Of a stretch of 64,000 bases of DNA, positions 1 to 10,134 are shown one piece after another. Positions within the stretch are counted from its first letter, which is position 1; every line of letters starts with the position of its first letter. Origin of the DNA: Methylococcus capsulatus str. Texas = ATCC 19069 (GTDB lineage: Bacteria; Pseudomonadota; Gammaproteobacteria; Methylococcales; Methylococcaceae); assembly GCF_000424685.1 (NCBI RefSeq), contig NZ_AUKJ01000021.1, forward strand, positions 1-64,000, read 5' to 3'. Below the pieces are notes generated by a model. The model had not been told where the DNA came from. It did not search any database and worked only from the letters and a program-made list of their open reading frames with translations. Both the position numbers and the translations under genes were made by a program.

Positions 1-698
1 CGCCCGGTGACCACGGTGCCGCGCCCGGATATCGAGAACACGTCTTCGATCGGCATGAGGAACGGCCGGTCGATCGCCCGCTCGGGCTCGGGAATGTAGT
101 CGTCCAGCGCCTGCACCAGCGCTTCCACCGCCGGCACGCCGATTTCGCTGCCATCGCCTTCCAGCGCCTTCAGCGCCGAGCCCTTGATGATCGGAATGTC
201 GTCCCCCGGGAAATCGTACTTGGAGAGCAGTTCACGCACCTCCATCTCCACCAGCTCGAGCAGCTCGGGATCGTCCACCATGTCGGCCTTGTTCAGGAAC
301 ACGACGATGTAGGGCACACCCACCTGCCGCGCCAGCAGGATGTGTTCCCGGGTCTGCGGCATCGGGCCGTCGGCTGCGGACACGACCAGGATGGCACCGT
401 CCATCTGGGCCGCTCCGGTGATCATGTTCTTGACGTAGTCGGCATGCCCAGGGCAGTCGACGTGAGCGTAGTGACGCGCCGCCGATTCGTATTCCACGTG
501 AGCCGTGGCGATGGTGATGCCACGCGCACGCTCTTCCGGCGCCGCGTCGATCTGGTCGTAGGCCTTGAATTCACCCCCAAACTTCGCCGCCATGCACTTG
601 GTCAGGGCCGCCGTCAGCGTCGTCTTCCCATGATCCACGTGACCTATCGTTCCCACATTCACATGCGGTTTCGTGCGCGTAAATTTCTCTTTGGACAT
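1..698 (-). CDS. tuf: Elongation factor Tu, N-terminal part (cut by window edge)
   Basis: EF-Tu is the GTPase that brings aminoacyl-tRNA to the ribosomal A site. The reading frame starts at an ATG at 698 and gives about 232 residues before the window ends, out of roughly 396 in the family. Visible GTPase motifs are GHVDHGKT at residues 19-26, DCPGH near 81-85 and NKAD near 136-139, followed by the start of domain 2. It is the last gene of a tRNA-Tyr, tRNA-Gly, tRNA-Thr, tuf transcription unit, the arrangement known from enterobacterial tufB. Only the missing C-terminus is uncertain. Confidence 0.97.
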   Translation of the reverse strand, partial: MSKEKFTRTKPHVNVGTIGHVDHGKTTLTAALTKCMAAKFGGEFKAYDQIDAAPEERARGITIATAHVEYESAARHYAHVDCPGHADYVKNMITGAAQMDGAILVVSAADGPMPQTREHILLARQVGVPYIVVFLNKADMVDDPELLELVEMEVRELLSKYDFPGDDIPIIKGSALKALEGDGSEIGVPAVEALVQALDDYIPEPERAIDRPFLMPIEDVFSISGRGTVVTG

Positions 699-759
699 CC
701 GCCAACACCCCTGATTCGGCTATTTCAATTCACTCAAAAACGGTTTAACGGCTATACGA

Positions 760-835
<76 letters not shown>

Positions 836-865
836 CATTCAATCTTCAGCACACCATCACAACAC

Positions 866-939
<74 letters not shown>

Positions 940-955
940 GTACCACAAAATCCAA

Positions 956-1041
<86 letters not shown>

Positions 1042-1050
1042 AAAGCGGAA

Positions 1051-1086
1051 AGCGCGCATTGTTCCAGAGTCTTATAATCATGTCAA
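1051..1086 (-). promoter_or_regulatory. Promoter of the tRNA-Tyr/Gly/Thr-tuf unit with GC discriminator
   Basis: On the minus strand there is a perfect -35 TTGACA (1086-1081), a 17-base spacer and a -10 AACAAT (1063-1058). A GC-rich discriminator (1057-1051, GCGCGCT) runs up to the presumed start. A strong -35 with a GC discriminator is typical of stringently controlled stable-RNA promoters. That regulation is inferred; the hexamers are seen directly. Confidence 0.7.
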
Positions 1087-1120
1087 GCAACCGTATCTTA
1101 TCCACACCCGACACGACCAC

Positions 1121-1684
1121 TCAGACATGCAGACGGTTCATCACCTGTTCGACATGACCGGCCAATAATTCGGACAAACAGGCCAAGGCTTTCTCTATCG
1201 CTCCGGAAATAGCCTGACGATCGCTGGCGGACGGCGCGGCCAGCACGTAATCCGCCACCGCCATGGATCCGGCCGGCCGGCCGATCCCGATCCGCAGCCG
1301 CAGAAATCCGCCGCTCCCCAGTTGCGCCATGATGTCACGGAGACCGTTATGACCCCCGTGTCCGCCGTCCCGCTTGATGCGAACGACTCCCGGCCCGAAG
1401 TCGAGCTCGTCGTGAACCACCAGGATGTGCTCGGGGGCAATCTTGTAAAATCTGGCCATTGCCGCCACCGCGAGCCCGCTCCGGTTCATGAATGTCAATG
1501 GAGCCAGGAGATGAACGGGCTCGGTCAGATTGATCGCGCCGACGCGGCCATGAAAACGGGATTCTTCCCGCAAGACGCAGCCATGCGCGGCTGCCAACCT
1601 CTCGATGAACCAGAACCCGGCATTGTGCCGGGTTCTGTCATAAGCCGGTCCCGGGTTGCCGAGACCGACGATCAGTCTGACCAT
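1121..1684 (-). CDS. pth: Peptidyl-tRNA hydrolase
   Basis: Cleaves peptidyl-tRNA released prematurely from ribosomes and so recycles tRNA in the cytoplasm. The 187-residue length is normal for bacterial Pth. It opens with the signature GLGNPG (residues 7-12) and the catalytic His20 within RHNAGF; the LTFMNRSG and VHDELDF segments of the active site are also present. The frame is open further upstream, but the ATG at 1684 is chosen because conserved sequence starts exactly there. It follows rplY by 13 bases, the usual ctc/rplY-pth pairing. Confidence 0.97.
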   Translation of the reverse strand: MVRLIVGLGNPGPAYDRTRHNAGFWFIERLAAAHGCVLREESRFHGRVGAINLTEPVHLLAPLTFMNRSGLAVAAMARFYKIAPEHILVVHDELDFGPGVVRIKRDGGHGGHNGLRDIMAQLGSGGFLRLRIGIGRPAGSMAVADYVLAAPSASDRQAISGAIEKALACLSELLAGHVEQVMNRLHV

Positions 1685-1697
1685 ACACCCGGACCGG

Positions 1698-2306
1698 TCA
1701 GCCGGCGCCACCCTCGCCGCCTTCTGCGGTACGCGGCGCATGCACGGACGCCACCGGAAGATCATGACCGACACCCTGCGCCAGCGCATGAATTTCAACG
1801 CCCGCCGGGAGTTTCAAGTCCGACAAATGAATGATGCCTCCGATGTCTACTTGGGCGAGATCGACCTCGATATACTCGGGCAGGTCCTTGGGGAGACAGT
1901 CGACTTCCACGTCCACCATGCCATGGGAAACCACGCCTCCTTTCTTGACGCCGACCGAAGACTCCTGGTTGATGAAGTGGAGCGGCACATGGACGCGGAT
2001 CTTGTCCGCCGCGCTGACACGCTGGAAATCAAGGTGCATCACGATGGGTTTGGCAGGATGGCGCTGTACGGCCTTCAAAATGGCGCTTTCCTCACGACCA
2101 TCGAAACGGATCGTCAACACATGCGAGTAAGTCGCCTCGTTTTCCAGGTTTTTGACTACCTTGTGATGATCCAGCAACAGCGACACCGGCTCCCCCCCAC
2201 CTCCGTAAAGCACCGCAGGAACCTTGCCCGCATGACGCAGGCGGCGGGATGCCCCTTTGCCCAATTGATGCCGCAATTCGGCTTCGAATACGAAACTGCC
2301 TACCAT
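1698..2306 (-). CDS. rplY: 50S ribosomal protein L25, long Ctc form
   Basis: A 5S rRNA binding protein of the large subunit. At 202 residues it is the long TL5/Ctc type: an N-terminal L25 beta-barrel (about residues 1-95, with the family segment [16 protein letters not shown]) plus a C-terminal TL5 domain. E. coli L25 has only the first domain. The ATG at 2306 is chosen because the upstream extension is not conserved. It lies between prs (49 bases upstream) and pth (13 bases downstream) and is probably cotranscribed with both. Confidence 0.96.
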   Translation of the reverse strand: MVGSFVFEAELRHQLGKGASRRLRHAGKVPAVLYGGGGEPVSLLLDHHKVVKNLENEATYSHVLTIRFDGREESAILKAVQRHPAKPIVMHLDFQRVSAADKIRVHVPLHFINQESSVGVKKGGVVSHGMVDVEVDCLPKDLPEYIEVDLAQVDIGGIIHLSDLKLPAGVEIHALAQGVGHDLPVASVHAPRTAEGGEGGAG

Positions 2307-2355
2307 CTCTTTCTCCAAAATACTCTTAGCAGATATTGAAAAACGAGGACCGCAA

Positions 2356-3309
2356 TCAATCCACGTACAGCGAACTGACCGACTCCCCCATGGCGATCCG
2401 GCGGATCGTCTCCGCCAGCATTTCGGCAATGGTCAACTGCCGAATTCTGTTACAGGCACTGGCACGCTCCTGCAGAGGAATCGTGTCGGTCACCACCAGC
2501 TCGTCCAGCATCGATGCCTCGATGTTATCGACGGCTGGACCGGACAGCACCGGATGGGTGCAGTACGCCACCACCCTTTCGGCACCATGCTCTTTCAGGG
2601 CGCCCGCCGCCTTGCACAGAGTGCCCGCGGTGTCCACCAGGTCGTCGACCATGACACAGGTGCGCCCCCTGACATCGCCGATGATGTTCATGACCTTCGC
2701 CTCGTTCGCGCGGGGACGGCGCTTGTCGATGATGGCGAGGTCGGCGTCGTCGAGCCGCTTGGCCAGCGCCCGGGCCCGGACCACGCCACCGACGTCCGGC
2801 GAAACCACCATGAGGTCGGGATATTTCTGCCGCCAGACGTCGCCGAGCAGGATCGGCGAGGCATAGACATTGTCCACAGGGACGTCGAAAAAACCCTGGA
2901 TCTGATCGGCATGCAGGTCGACGGTCAGAACCCGGTCGGCGCCCGCGGCGCAGATCATCTTGGCCACCAATTTGGCGGTAATCGGCACCCGCGCCGAACG
3001 GATGCGTCGATCCTGGCGAGCGTAGCCAAAATACGGAATGACCGCGGTAATGACCGATGCGGACGACCTCCGCAAAGCGTCGATCATGACGAGAAGCTCC
3101 ATGAGATTCTCGTTGATGGGCTGCGAAGTGGGCTGGATGACGAACACCTCGCGCCCGCGCACGTGCTCTTCGATCTCCACCGCGATCTCGCCGTCACTGA
3201 AGCGCCCTACCGTCGCCATGCCAAGACGCATGTTGAGTTTGCGTACCACGCCTTCGGCAAGGGGGAGATTTGCGTTACCCGAAAACACCATGAAGGAGGT
3301 GTCGGTCAT
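2356..3309 (-). CDS. prs: Ribose-phosphate pyrophosphokinase
   Basis: Makes PRPP from ribose 5-phosphate and ATP, for purine, pyrimidine, NAD, His and Trp synthesis. The 317 residues match class I enzymes. Visible motifs are GRFSDGE, the flexible loop [10 protein letters not shown] near residues 95-105, [12 protein letters not shown], and the PRPP-binding loop [10 protein letters not shown] near 219-228. It sits downstream of ispE and tRNA-Gln, a gene order widespread in gammaproteobacteria. Confidence 0.98.
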   Translation of the reverse strand: MTDTSFMVFSGNANLPLAEGVVRKLNMRLGMATVGRFSDGEIAVEIEEHVRGREVFVIQPTSQPINENLMELLVMIDALRRSSASVITAVIPYFGYARQDRRIRSARVPITAKLVAKMICAAGADRVLTVDLHADQIQGFFDVPVDNVYASPILLGDVWRQKYPDLMVVSPDVGGVVRARALAKRLDDADLAIIDKRRPRANEAKVMNIIGDVRGRTCVMVDDLVDTAGTLCKAAGALKEHGAERVVAYCTHPVLSGPAVDNIEASMLDELVVTDTIPLQERASACNRIRQLTIAEMLAETIRRIAMGESVSSLYVD

Positions 3310-3342
3310 CGTGCACTCCAGATATCGACGCAGACAGGGAAT

Positions 3343-3417
3343 TGGCTGGGGCGCCAGGATTCGAACCTGGGAATGCCGGGATCAAAACCCGGTGCCTTAC
3401 CGCTTGGCTACGCCCCA
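3343..3417 (-). tRNA. tRNA-Gln(TTG)
   Basis: A 75-nt minus-strand tRNA between ispE and prs. The acceptor stem TGGGGCG pairs with CGCCCCA and GCCA follows, with the CCA encoded. The anticodon loop TTTTGAT gives TTG (Gln CAA). The position between ispE and prs is a conserved gammaproteobacterial arrangement. Confidence 0.96.
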
Positions 3418-3432
3418 AAGATGCGAAAAAAT

Positions 3433-4284
3433 CTATCGTTCGTTCAGCGCCTCGTACAGAGGCGACAGGTTGCGGCCGGACGCCACTATCGCGACCCAAT
3501 CGCGGGACAGATCGTCGCATGCGGCCTTGGCTTCTTCCTCGCTACCGTGGACCGAATATACGCAGGCACCCGTACCCGTTAGCCGGACATCCCGGGAGTA
3601 TCGCCCCAACACGCACATCGCCTCGCCCACCACGGGATATCGACGCACGACGGCGTCCAGGCAATGATTCTCATGGGATCCCGCAAGGAAGTCCGCTATT
3701 GTGATCGGGTCGTTATCTCTTGTCAAATCAGGGGCGTTGAATATCTCGGCCGTCGAAACATGGCATGGCGGCACAACGATGACGTACCACGGCTCGGCCA
3801 GTTCCAGGACTTGCAACCTTTCGCCCACACCTTCCGCCCAGGCGCCCTCGCCGAACACGAAGATCGGCACATCCGCTCCCAGGCGAAGACCGAGATTCAT
3901 CAGCGTTTGCCGGTCCAGACCCAGATCCCACAAGCGGTTCAGCGCCACCAGCGTGGTCGCCGCATTCGAGCTTCCGCCGCCCAGACCGCCCCCCATCGGT
4001 AGGTTTTTCTCCAAGACGATGTCGGCCCCGGCGGCCACGCCTGCATATTCCTTGAGCAGGCGGGCGGCACGGACGATCAGATTCCGTTCCGCCGGCACGC
4101 CCGCCAGTGAAGTCTGCAAGCGGATTTCGCCGGAGGCATCGGCGCGGAATTCGAGCCAGTCGCACACGTCCACGAATTGGAACACCGTCTGCAGATCATG
4201 GTATCCGTCGGGACGGCGACCCGTGATACGAAGGGTTAGATTGAGCTTGGCCGGTGCTGGCAAGCGCAGAGAGGGCGACTTCAT
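3433..4284 (-). CDS. ispE: 4-diphosphocytidyl-2-C-methyl-D-erythritol kinase
   Basis: ATP-dependent kinase of the non-mevalonate (MEP) pathway. In this organism that pathway would feed squalene, and hence hopanoids and sterols. The 283-residue protein is a GHMP kinase: PAPAKLNLTLRITG at the N-terminus, the glycine-rich ATP loop PMGGGLGGGSSNAA near residues 95-108, and GADVPIFVFG. The ATG at 4284 overlaps the lolB stop by four bases (ATGA), which implies translational coupling. tRNA-Gln follows it. Confidence 0.97.
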   Translation of the reverse strand: MKSPSLRLPAPAKLNLTLRITGRRPDGYHDLQTVFQFVDVCDWLEFRADASGEIRLQTSLAGVPAERNLIVRAARLLKEYAGVAAGADIVLEKNLPMGGGLGGGSSNAATTLVALNRLWDLGLDRQTLMNLGLRLGADVPIFVFGEGAWAEGVGERLQVLELAEPWYVIVVPPCHVSTAEIFNAPDLTRDNDPITIADFLAGSHENHCLDAVVRRYPVVGEAMCVLGRYSRDVRLTGTGACVYSVHGSEEEAKAACDDLSRDWVAIVASGRNLSPLYEALNER

Positions 4285-4892
4285 GACGGAGGATTCCCGA
4301 CGCTCCATTCGTCCGCAAACAGTTTCAGCTTGAGCGAACGCCCCTGGATCGATACCTTCTGAGGAAGGGTAAACTGGTCCCAATCGCGATAACGCTCGTA
4401 ATCGAGCGACCATTCCGCCTGCTTGAAGTGCTTCAGGCGACCGTCCGGATAGAACTCCATCTCTTCGCCCGCATTTCCGGGCGCCGCCACCCCCAGGACC
4501 CAGTAGCGCAGGCTCGGCAGCGGAATCGAAAAACCCAGTTTTTCTTTCAGCAGCCCTTCGGGATCACGGGAAATACTCTCGTTCCCGCTGCCTTCGTTGA
4601 CCAGAATCAAGTCATCCTGGAGAACGATCGAGACCGTTCCCTGATTCAAAGGACCGGAAATCCGCAGCCGATCCTGGCGGCCGTCGTGATCCCAGGACAG
4701 ACTGGCCTGCCAGGCGTCATCCGCAGTCTGTACCGCCACCCGGCCTTCCAGCCGCCAGCGTTCGAGACCAGCCAACCGGACCGAGCCCGGCATCCCCGAC
4801 CGAACCGGCGCAGGGCCGCAGCCCTGCAGACTGGTTGCCGCCGCCAATACGGTCAGCGACACCGCTGCAAGCCGGAGCCTACCACGCATCAC
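4281..4892 (-). CDS. lolB: Outer-membrane lipoprotein receptor LolB
   Basis: LolB receives lipoproteins from LolA and inserts them in the outer membrane. The 203-residue protein begins with a lipoprotein signal ending in LQGC (Cys near residue 25). It continues with the LolB segment RLEGRVAVQTADDAWQASLSW and a beta-rich body with RISGPLNQGTVSI. The position directly before ispE is the usual one. Two adjacent start codons (4892 and 4889) are possible. It overlaps the end of the TPR gene by four bases. Confidence 0.93.
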   Translation of the reverse strand: MMRGRLRLAAVSLTVLAAATSLQGCGPAPVRSGMPGSVRLAGLERWRLEGRVAVQTADDAWQASLSWDHDGRQDRLRISGPLNQGTVSIVLQDDLILVNEGSGNESISRDPEGLLKEKLGFSIPLPSLRYWVLGVAAPGNAGEEMEFYPDGRLKHFKQAEWSLDYERYRDWDQFTLPQKVSIQGRSLKLKLFADEWSVGNPPS

Positions 4893-6649
4893 GGCGCCAG
4901 CAGTTCCGGATAGCGCGCCCTGATCCGCTGCATGTCCTCATGCTCGGGCGCCTTCTTCCATGCCTCGCGCAGGATTTTCCGGGCTTCCTGACGCCGGCCT
5001 GACTCCATCAGAACCTCACCCAGATGCGATGCGATCTCTGGATCCTGAACCTTGTCATAGGCCCGGCGGAGGTATTCGGTGGCTTCGGCATACTTGCGCA
5101 GCCGGTACAGCAGCCAGCCGTAACTGTCGAGTATCGCCGGGTCATCGGGCTTGAGCCGGATCGCCCGATCGAGATAGCCCTTGGCCTCGTCCAACCGTTC
5201 GCCCCGCTCGACGAGCGTGTAACCCAAGGCGTTCAGCGCGTTGGGATCATCGGGGCTCTTTTCCAGCACCTGGCGCAAATCCGCTTCCAGGACGTCGAAG
5301 CGACCGAGGTTCTCCGCCACCAGAGCCCGGGCATAGAGCAGATCGCTCTGCCCCGGATTCTCGCCGAGCGCATCGGTCAACAGATTGAAGGCATCTTCGT
5401 AGTCTCGGTTCTTGGAAAGCAGCTCGGCCTCCAGGAGATACAGGCGAACCGATTCGTTCGGAAAACGCCGGCGGATGTCGGCGAGCCGGGTTCGCGCCTC
5501 TGTCAAACGGCCCAGGCTGATCAGGACGGTAATGCCGTTCACCCGGGCATCGAACTCGGTCGGACCGGTCGTGACGCGGTCGAACCAGTCCAGTGCCTCA
5601 TTCAATCTGCCCTTGCGGGCATCGATCAGCCCCAGATAAAAGTAGGCCTGAACCCGCCATTTTTCGGACGCGGCCAGCGCCGCGAACTCGCGGCGGGCCG
5701 CATCGAGCCGGCCCAGATCGATGAGCGCCAATCCGAGTCCGAACCGGGCGTCCTGATTGCCGGGCTCCTTGGCTACGATACGCTCCAGCTCCCGCCGCGC
5801 CCCTTCGATGTCACCGGATTTGATGAGAAACTGAGAGTAGATCAAGCGCAGCCTGGCATTGTCCGGATCGCGCTTGAGCGCGCGCTGTATCAGGTCCCCG
5901 GCAGTCGCCGAATCACCCATCTGCGCCATGACCTGTGCCTGCAGTACTCGGGCCCGGCCCCAGTCCGGATGCAGCTTCAGGGCCTCCTCGGTTTCGCTCA
6001 GAGCCTGCTGGAACTCGCCCTGGTTGGCGGCGAGAAGGGCGGCTGCGAAATGGAGATCCGCCATGGCAGGAAATGCCCGCAACAGGGCGTCCATGAATTC
6101 CGTTGCATCCTGTCTGGGCACCTCGTTGCCGAGCACCTTCACCAACTCGATCAGCGTATTTTCCAGATCGGCGTCCGGCAGCGTCAGCAACACTTTCATC
6201 TGCGTCACCGCCTCGTCACGCCGTCCTTCCTTCAGGTAGAGCAGGGTCGCCATGCGGCGGGCCCCCGCGTGGCGGGGTTCGGCCTTCAGCCAGAGCGCCA
6301 CGCTTTCGATCGCTTCGGGATATTTTTTTATAAACAGGGCGATCTGCGTCGCCCGTTCCGCAAGGCGCCCGTCCCGCGACAGGCGCGCGGCCTGGAGATA
6401 ATGCTCGAGCGCAACCTCGTAGCGGCCGCGCTGGCCGGCCAACTCCCCGGCCAGCACCAGGTAGACGAGCTGAGCTTTGGGCGGCAGCGGCTCGACCGCG
6501 GAACGGATCTCGGCCTCATCGCTCAAGAACGTTTCGTCCGCAAATTTGGCCCTGTGGCCCACGCACCCGAGTGCCAGGGCAATCAACAGCACACCTGGCA
6601 CAGTACCTGCACCACTGGGCCAGAACTTTCGTATCCGAATTTTAGGCAC
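4889..6649 (-). CDS. Tetratricopeptide-repeat lipoprotein
   Basis: A 586-residue protein starting at a GTG at 6649, with a signal peptide that ends in LALGC and so is probably a lipoprotein. The rest is a long series of TPR/Sel1-like helical pairs, for example YSQFLIKSGDIEGARRELE, ARFGLGLALIDLGRLDAARR and NALGYTLVERGERLDEAKGY. TPR arrays scaffold protein interactions. Location just upstream of lolB, with overlapping ends, is common in gammaproteobacteria and suggests an envelope role. The precise function is not known. Confidence 0.85.
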   Translation of the reverse strand: MPKIRIRKFWPSGAGTVPGVLLIALALGCVGHRAKFADETFLSDEAEIRSAVEPLPPKAQLVYLVLAGELAGQRGRYEVALEHYLQAARLSRDGRLAERATQIALFIKKYPEAIESVALWLKAEPRHAGARRMATLLYLKEGRRDEAVTQMKVLLTLPDADLENTLIELVKVLGNEVPRQDATEFMDALLRAFPAMADLHFAAALLAANQGEFQQALSETEEALKLHPDWGRARVLQAQVMAQMGDSATAGDLIQRALKRDPDNARLRLIYSQFLIKSGDIEGARRELERIVAKEPGNQDARFGLGLALIDLGRLDAARREFAALAASEKWRVQAYFYLGLIDARKGRLNEALDWFDRVTTGPTEFDARVNGITVLISLGRLTEARTRLADIRRRFPNESVRLYLLEAELLSKNRDYEDAFNLLTDALGENPGQSDLLYARALVAENLGRFDVLEADLRQVLEKSPDDPNALNALGYTLVERGERLDEAKGYLDRAIRLKPDDPAILDSYGWLLYRLRKYAEATEYLRRAYDKVQDPEIASHLGEVLMESGRRQEARKILREAWKKAPEHEDMQRIRARYPELLAP

Positions 6650-6867
6650 TATCGTCCCGCGAATTGCGCGTAGGAATTCAAAGGCTTGAGAGAGGAAACC
6701 GGACGGGCTAAAAACTTTCCCTGCATCCCGCCTGCGCCGACATTCTGGGATATTTTGAGGAGAACGAGGGATTGCCTGTATTGCTTGCGACGCGGGCCAG
6801 AACCGATTTTTCCGTGCGGAATTGTACCCTTTCCCGTTGAACCGGCAAGACTTGTGCTTAAGCGAAA

Positions 6868-6896
6868 TTGGATTAGGGGCGCGTTTTCATTAAAAT
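6868..6896 (+). promoter_or_regulatory. Predicted promoter of hemA-prfA-prmC
   Basis: -35 TTGGAT (6868-6873), a 17-base spacer and -10 TAAAAT (6891-6896), 29 bases ahead of the hemA ATG. The spacing is ideal and the hexamers match consensus at four and five of six positions. The rest of the 275-base gap between the divergent TPR gene and hemA shows no other clear signal. Confidence 0.55.
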
Positions 6897-6924
6897 CGGC
6901 GTCTGTTTCACCCACCTGCCCGCC

Positions 6925-8187
6925 ATGGCGATCCTGACTTTAGGCGTCAATCACACCACCGCACCGGTCTCGATCAGGGAACGTTTGGCATTCCCCGCAG
7001 AGCAGCTGCAATCCGCGCTGCGGGACCTGATCGACCTGCCGCAGGTGGGGGAAGCGGCGATCCTGTCGACCTGCAACCGCACCGAGGTATATTGCGAACT
7101 CGACGGGCGCGACCAGCGCCCCATCGTCGACTGGATGTGCGACCAGCGACAGTTCGACGATCAGGACATCTCCCAATACCTTTACTCCCATTTCGACGCC
7201 GGCACGATTCGACACATGTTCCGCGTCGCCTGCGGGCTGGACTCGATGATTCTGGGGGAGCCGCAGATTCTCGGCCAGATGAAGACCGCCTACCAGGCGG
7301 CGCGCGAAGCCGGCACCGTGGGCAAGATTCTGACCAAGCTGTTCCATCGAACCTTCGCCGCGGCCAAGAAGGTCCGTACCGACACGGCGATCGGCTGCAG
7401 CCCCGTTTCAGTCGCATTCGCCGCCATCCGGCTGGCCCAGCGCATTTTCGACGATCTCGGCGATCTGACCGCCATCCTCGTCGGCGCCGGGGAAACCATC
7501 GAGCTGACCGCGCGGCACTTGACCGAGAACCGGATCGGACACCTGATCATCGCCAACCGGACCTTCGACCGAGCCCATACACTGGCCAACCAGTTCGGCG
7601 GCTTCGCGATCTCGCTGGAAGAACTGCCCAAACACCTCGCCAGAGCCGACATCATCGTGGCATCCACCGGCAGCCCCCTGCCCATTCTAGGCAAAGGCAG
7701 CTTCGAAAGCGCGCTGCGAAGCCGGCGCCACAAGCCGATGTTCATCGTGGACCTTGCGGTCCCGCGGGACATCGAGCCCGAGGTCGAGCAGCTCCAGGAT
7801 GTCTATCTGTACACCGTCGACGATCTGCAGCACACCGTCGAGGAAAATCTCAAGACCCGCCAGGAAGCCGCTCTGCAGGCCGAAGAAATCATCGACCTGG
7901 AAGTCGAACATTTCCTGAGCTGGCTGAGGGCCCAGGCGGCGACCGAAACGATCCGCGACGTCCGGCGCCAAGCCGAACTGCACCGCGACGCGGCTCTGCA
8001 ACGGGCGCTGCGGGAGCTGCGCCGCGGCAAAAGCGCCGAAGACACCCTGCGCTGGCTGGCGGACACCCTCACCAACAAGATCATTCACGCGCCCAGCTCG
8101 CAAATCTGGCAGGCGGGTGTGAACGAACGCGCCGACATCGTCGCCGTGGCGCGCGAACTCTTTCAACTCAAAGACCCCGATACGTGA
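6925..8187 (+). CDS. hemA: Glutamyl-tRNA reductase
   Basis: First committed enzyme of C5 heme synthesis; reduces glutamyl-tRNA to glutamate-1-semialdehyde with NADPH. The 420 residues fit the family. [13 protein letters not shown] is at residues 7-19 and the thioester-forming Cys50 lies in [12 protein letters not shown] Rossmann segment (VGAGETIE, about residues 190-197) and the C-terminal helical dimerization domain follow. Its TGA overlaps the prfA GTG by three bases, so the two genes are probably coupled. Confidence 0.98.
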   Translation: MAILTLGVNHTTAPVSIRERLAFPAEQLQSALRDLIDLPQVGEAAILSTCNRTEVYCELDGRDQRPIVDWMCDQRQFDDQDISQYLYSHFDAGTIRHMFRVACGLDSMILGEPQILGQMKTAYQAAREAGTVGKILTKLFHRTFAAAKKVRTDTAIGCSPVSVAFAAIRLAQRIFDDLGDLTAILVGAGETIELTARHLTENRIGHLIIANRTFDRAHTLANQFGGFAISLEELPKHLARADIIVASTGSPLPILGKGSFESALRSRRHKPMFIVDLAVPRDIEPEVEQLQDVYLYTVDDLQHTVEENLKTRQEAALQAEEIIDLEVEHFLSWLRAQAATETIRDVRRQAELHRDAALQRALRELRRGKSAEDTLRWLADTLTNKIIHAPSSQIWQAGVNERADIVAVARELFQLKDPDT

Positions 8188-9266
8188 ATCCTTCCGTTCA
8201 ACAGAAACTCGAGAACCTGTCCCATCGCTTCGAAGAAATCACCGGCCTCCTGGCCACCCCGGAAGTCCAGAACGATCAAAACCGGTTCAAGGCCCTGAGC
8301 CGGGAATACGCCCAGCTCGAACCCTGTGTCGCCTGTTTCCGGCGCTACCGGGAAACGCTGGAGGGCCTGGATCATGCGCAAGCATTGCTGCAGGATCCGG
8401 ATCCCGAAGTCCGCAGCCTGGCGCGGGAAGAACTCGAAACCGGGCGCAAGCGCTGCGATGCGCTGGAGCAGGAGCTGCAGATTCTGCTGCTGCCGCGCGA
8501 CCCCAACGATGAGCGTAACGTGTTCCTCGAAGTCCGGGCCGGCACCGGCGGCGCGGAAGCGGCGATCTTCGCCGGTGATCTGCAGCGCATGTACAGCCGC
8601 TACGCCGAACGGCAGGGCTGGCGAGCCGAGATCGTCAGCGAGAGCGAGGGTGAGCACGGCGGCTACAAGGAGGTCGTGATGCGCATCAGCGGCCAGAATG
8701 TCTATTCCCGGCTCAAATTCGAAGCCGGTACCCACCGCGTCCAGCGGGTGCCCACCACCGAAGCCCAGGGCCGCATCCATACTTCGGCCTGTACCGTGGC
8801 GATTCTCCCGGAATTCGACGATGTCGAGATCGACATCAACCCGGCCGATCTGCGCATTGACACCTTCCGCGCCTCGGGCGCTGGCGGTCAGCACGTCAAC
8901 CGGACCGATTCGGCCATACGCATCACCCACATTCCGACCGGCACCGTGGTGGAGTGCCAGGACGAGCGTTCCCAGCACAAGAACCGGGCGCGTGCCATGT
9001 CGCTGCTGCAGGCCCGTATCCTGGCCGCTGCCCAGGAAAAGCAGAATTCCGAGATCGCCGCATCGAGGAAACTGCAGGTAGGCAGCGGCGACCGCTCCGA
9101 GCGCATCCGGACCTATAACTTCCCGCAGGGCCGGCTGACCGACCATCGGATCAATCTCACGATCTACCGGCTGGACGCCATCATGGAAGGCGACCTCGAC
9201 CCGGTCATCGATCCCCTGCTGCAGGAGCATCAGGCCGACATGCTGGCCAGCCTGGCCGGAAGCTGA
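8184..9266 (+). CDS. prfA: Peptide chain release factor 1
   Basis: Class I release factor for UAG and UAA. The 360-residue protein starts at a GTG (8184) overlapping the hemA stop. Any frame continuing upstream is only a shadow of hemA. It carries the anticodon-like PxT element as PTT ([10 protein letters not shown]) and the peptidyl-hydrolysis motif GGQ at residues 234-236, whose Gln is the methylation target of the next gene, prmC. The hemA-prfA-prmC order is classic. Confidence 0.98.
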   Translation: MNPSVQQKLENLSHRFEEITGLLATPEVQNDQNRFKALSREYAQLEPCVACFRRYRETLEGLDHAQALLQDPDPEVRSLAREELETGRKRCDALEQELQILLLPRDPNDERNVFLEVRAGTGGAEAAIFAGDLQRMYSRYAERQGWRAEIVSESEGEHGGYKEVVMRISGQNVYSRLKFEAGTHRVQRVPTTEAQGRIHTSACTVAILPEFDDVEIDINPADLRIDTFRASGAGGQHVNRTDSAIRITHIPTGTVVECQDERSQHKNRARAMSLLQARILAAAQEKQNSEIAASRKLQVGSGDRSERIRTYNFPQGRLTDHRINLTIYRLDAIMEGDLDPVIDPLLQEHQADMLASLAGS

Positions 9267-9270
9267 AGAC

Positions 9271-10125
9271 GTGCCCACCGACCTTAGGGAAGCGCTGCAG
9301 GCCGCCAGCCGCGAACTCAGCTCCGTCAGCGAAACGGCCCGCCTCGACGCCGAGGTGCTGCTGGCCCATGTGATCGGGAAAAACCGCGCCTATCTCCGGG
9401 CCTGGCCCGAACGGCTGCTGCAAGCCGACGAAGAACGGCGCTTTCTGGCGTCCATCGCGGCGCGCGCCCGTGGTGTCCCCGTCGCCTATCTGACCGGAGT
9501 ACGAGAATTCTGGTCCAGATCCTTCAAGGTCTGCCCCGATGTACTCATTCCCCGCCCGGAAACCGAACTGCTGGTGGAGCTCGCCGTCGAGGCAGCCTGC
9601 CGCAGAAACCGCCCCCGCATCCTCGATCTGGGTACCGGCAGCGGCGTCATCGCCGTGACCCTGGCTCTCGAATGTCCGGACGCCGAAGTCTGGGCGGTGG
9701 ATGTCAGCGAATCAGCGCTCGCGGTGGCCCGTCACAATGCCGCCGCGCTCGGTGCCAAAACGGTCCGGTTTCTGCGGGGCGACTGGTTCGCGCCGCTGCC
9801 GGCGGATATTCGTTTCGACCTGATCGTCAGCAACCCTCCTTATGTCAGCCCAAGCGACCCGCACCTGCTGCGCGGCGACCTCCGCTACGAACCCCGACAG
9901 GCACTGGTATCGGTCAAAGACGGGCTGCATGACATCGCCCTGATCGCCGACAACGCCGGCCCGCGTCTGCTGCCCGATGGCGGACTGATGATCGAGCACG
10001 GTTTCGACCAGGCCGACGCAGTTGCCAGGATCCTAGGCAAAGCGGGTTACCGCGACGTCCGTCATCATCGCGATCTGCAGGGTCACGAACGCGTCACCTC
10101 AGCGCTGCGGGCACCCGAAAGCTAA
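9271..10125 (+). CDS. prmC: Release factor glutamine methyltransferase
   Basis: N5-methylates the Gln of the GGQ motif in RF1 and RF2 with SAM. The 284 residues begin at a GTG four bases after prfA. There is a helical N-terminal substrate domain, then a SAM-binding fold with LDLGTGSGVIAVTLA (near residues 115-129) and the glutamine-binding NPPY motif near 188-191. Third gene of the hemA operon. Confidence 0.97.
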   Translation: MPTDLREALQAASRELSSVSETARLDAEVLLAHVIGKNRAYLRAWPERLLQADEERRFLASIAARARGVPVAYLTGVREFWSRSFKVCPDVLIPRPETELLVELAVEAACRRNRPRILDLGTGSGVIAVTLALECPDAEVWAVDVSESALAVARHNAAALGAKTVRFLRGDWFAPLPADIRFDLIVSNPPYVSPSDPHLLRGDLRYEPRQALVSVKDGLHDIALIADNAGPRLLPDGGLMIEHGFDQADAVARILGKAGYRDVRHHRDLQGHERVTSALRAPES

Positions 10126-10134
10126 AAGAACCGC

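Noticed and set aside
5024-6673. A 549-codon open frame on the plus strand
   Set aside because: It is exactly antisense to the TPR lipoprotein gene, which has a clear signal peptide and repeat pattern. GC-rich codon bias keeps the opposite frame open.
7092-8183. Long upstream extension of the prfA frame
   Set aside because: It overlaps hemA in another frame and reads as Arg/Pro-rich shadow sequence. RF1 homology starts at the GTG at 8184.
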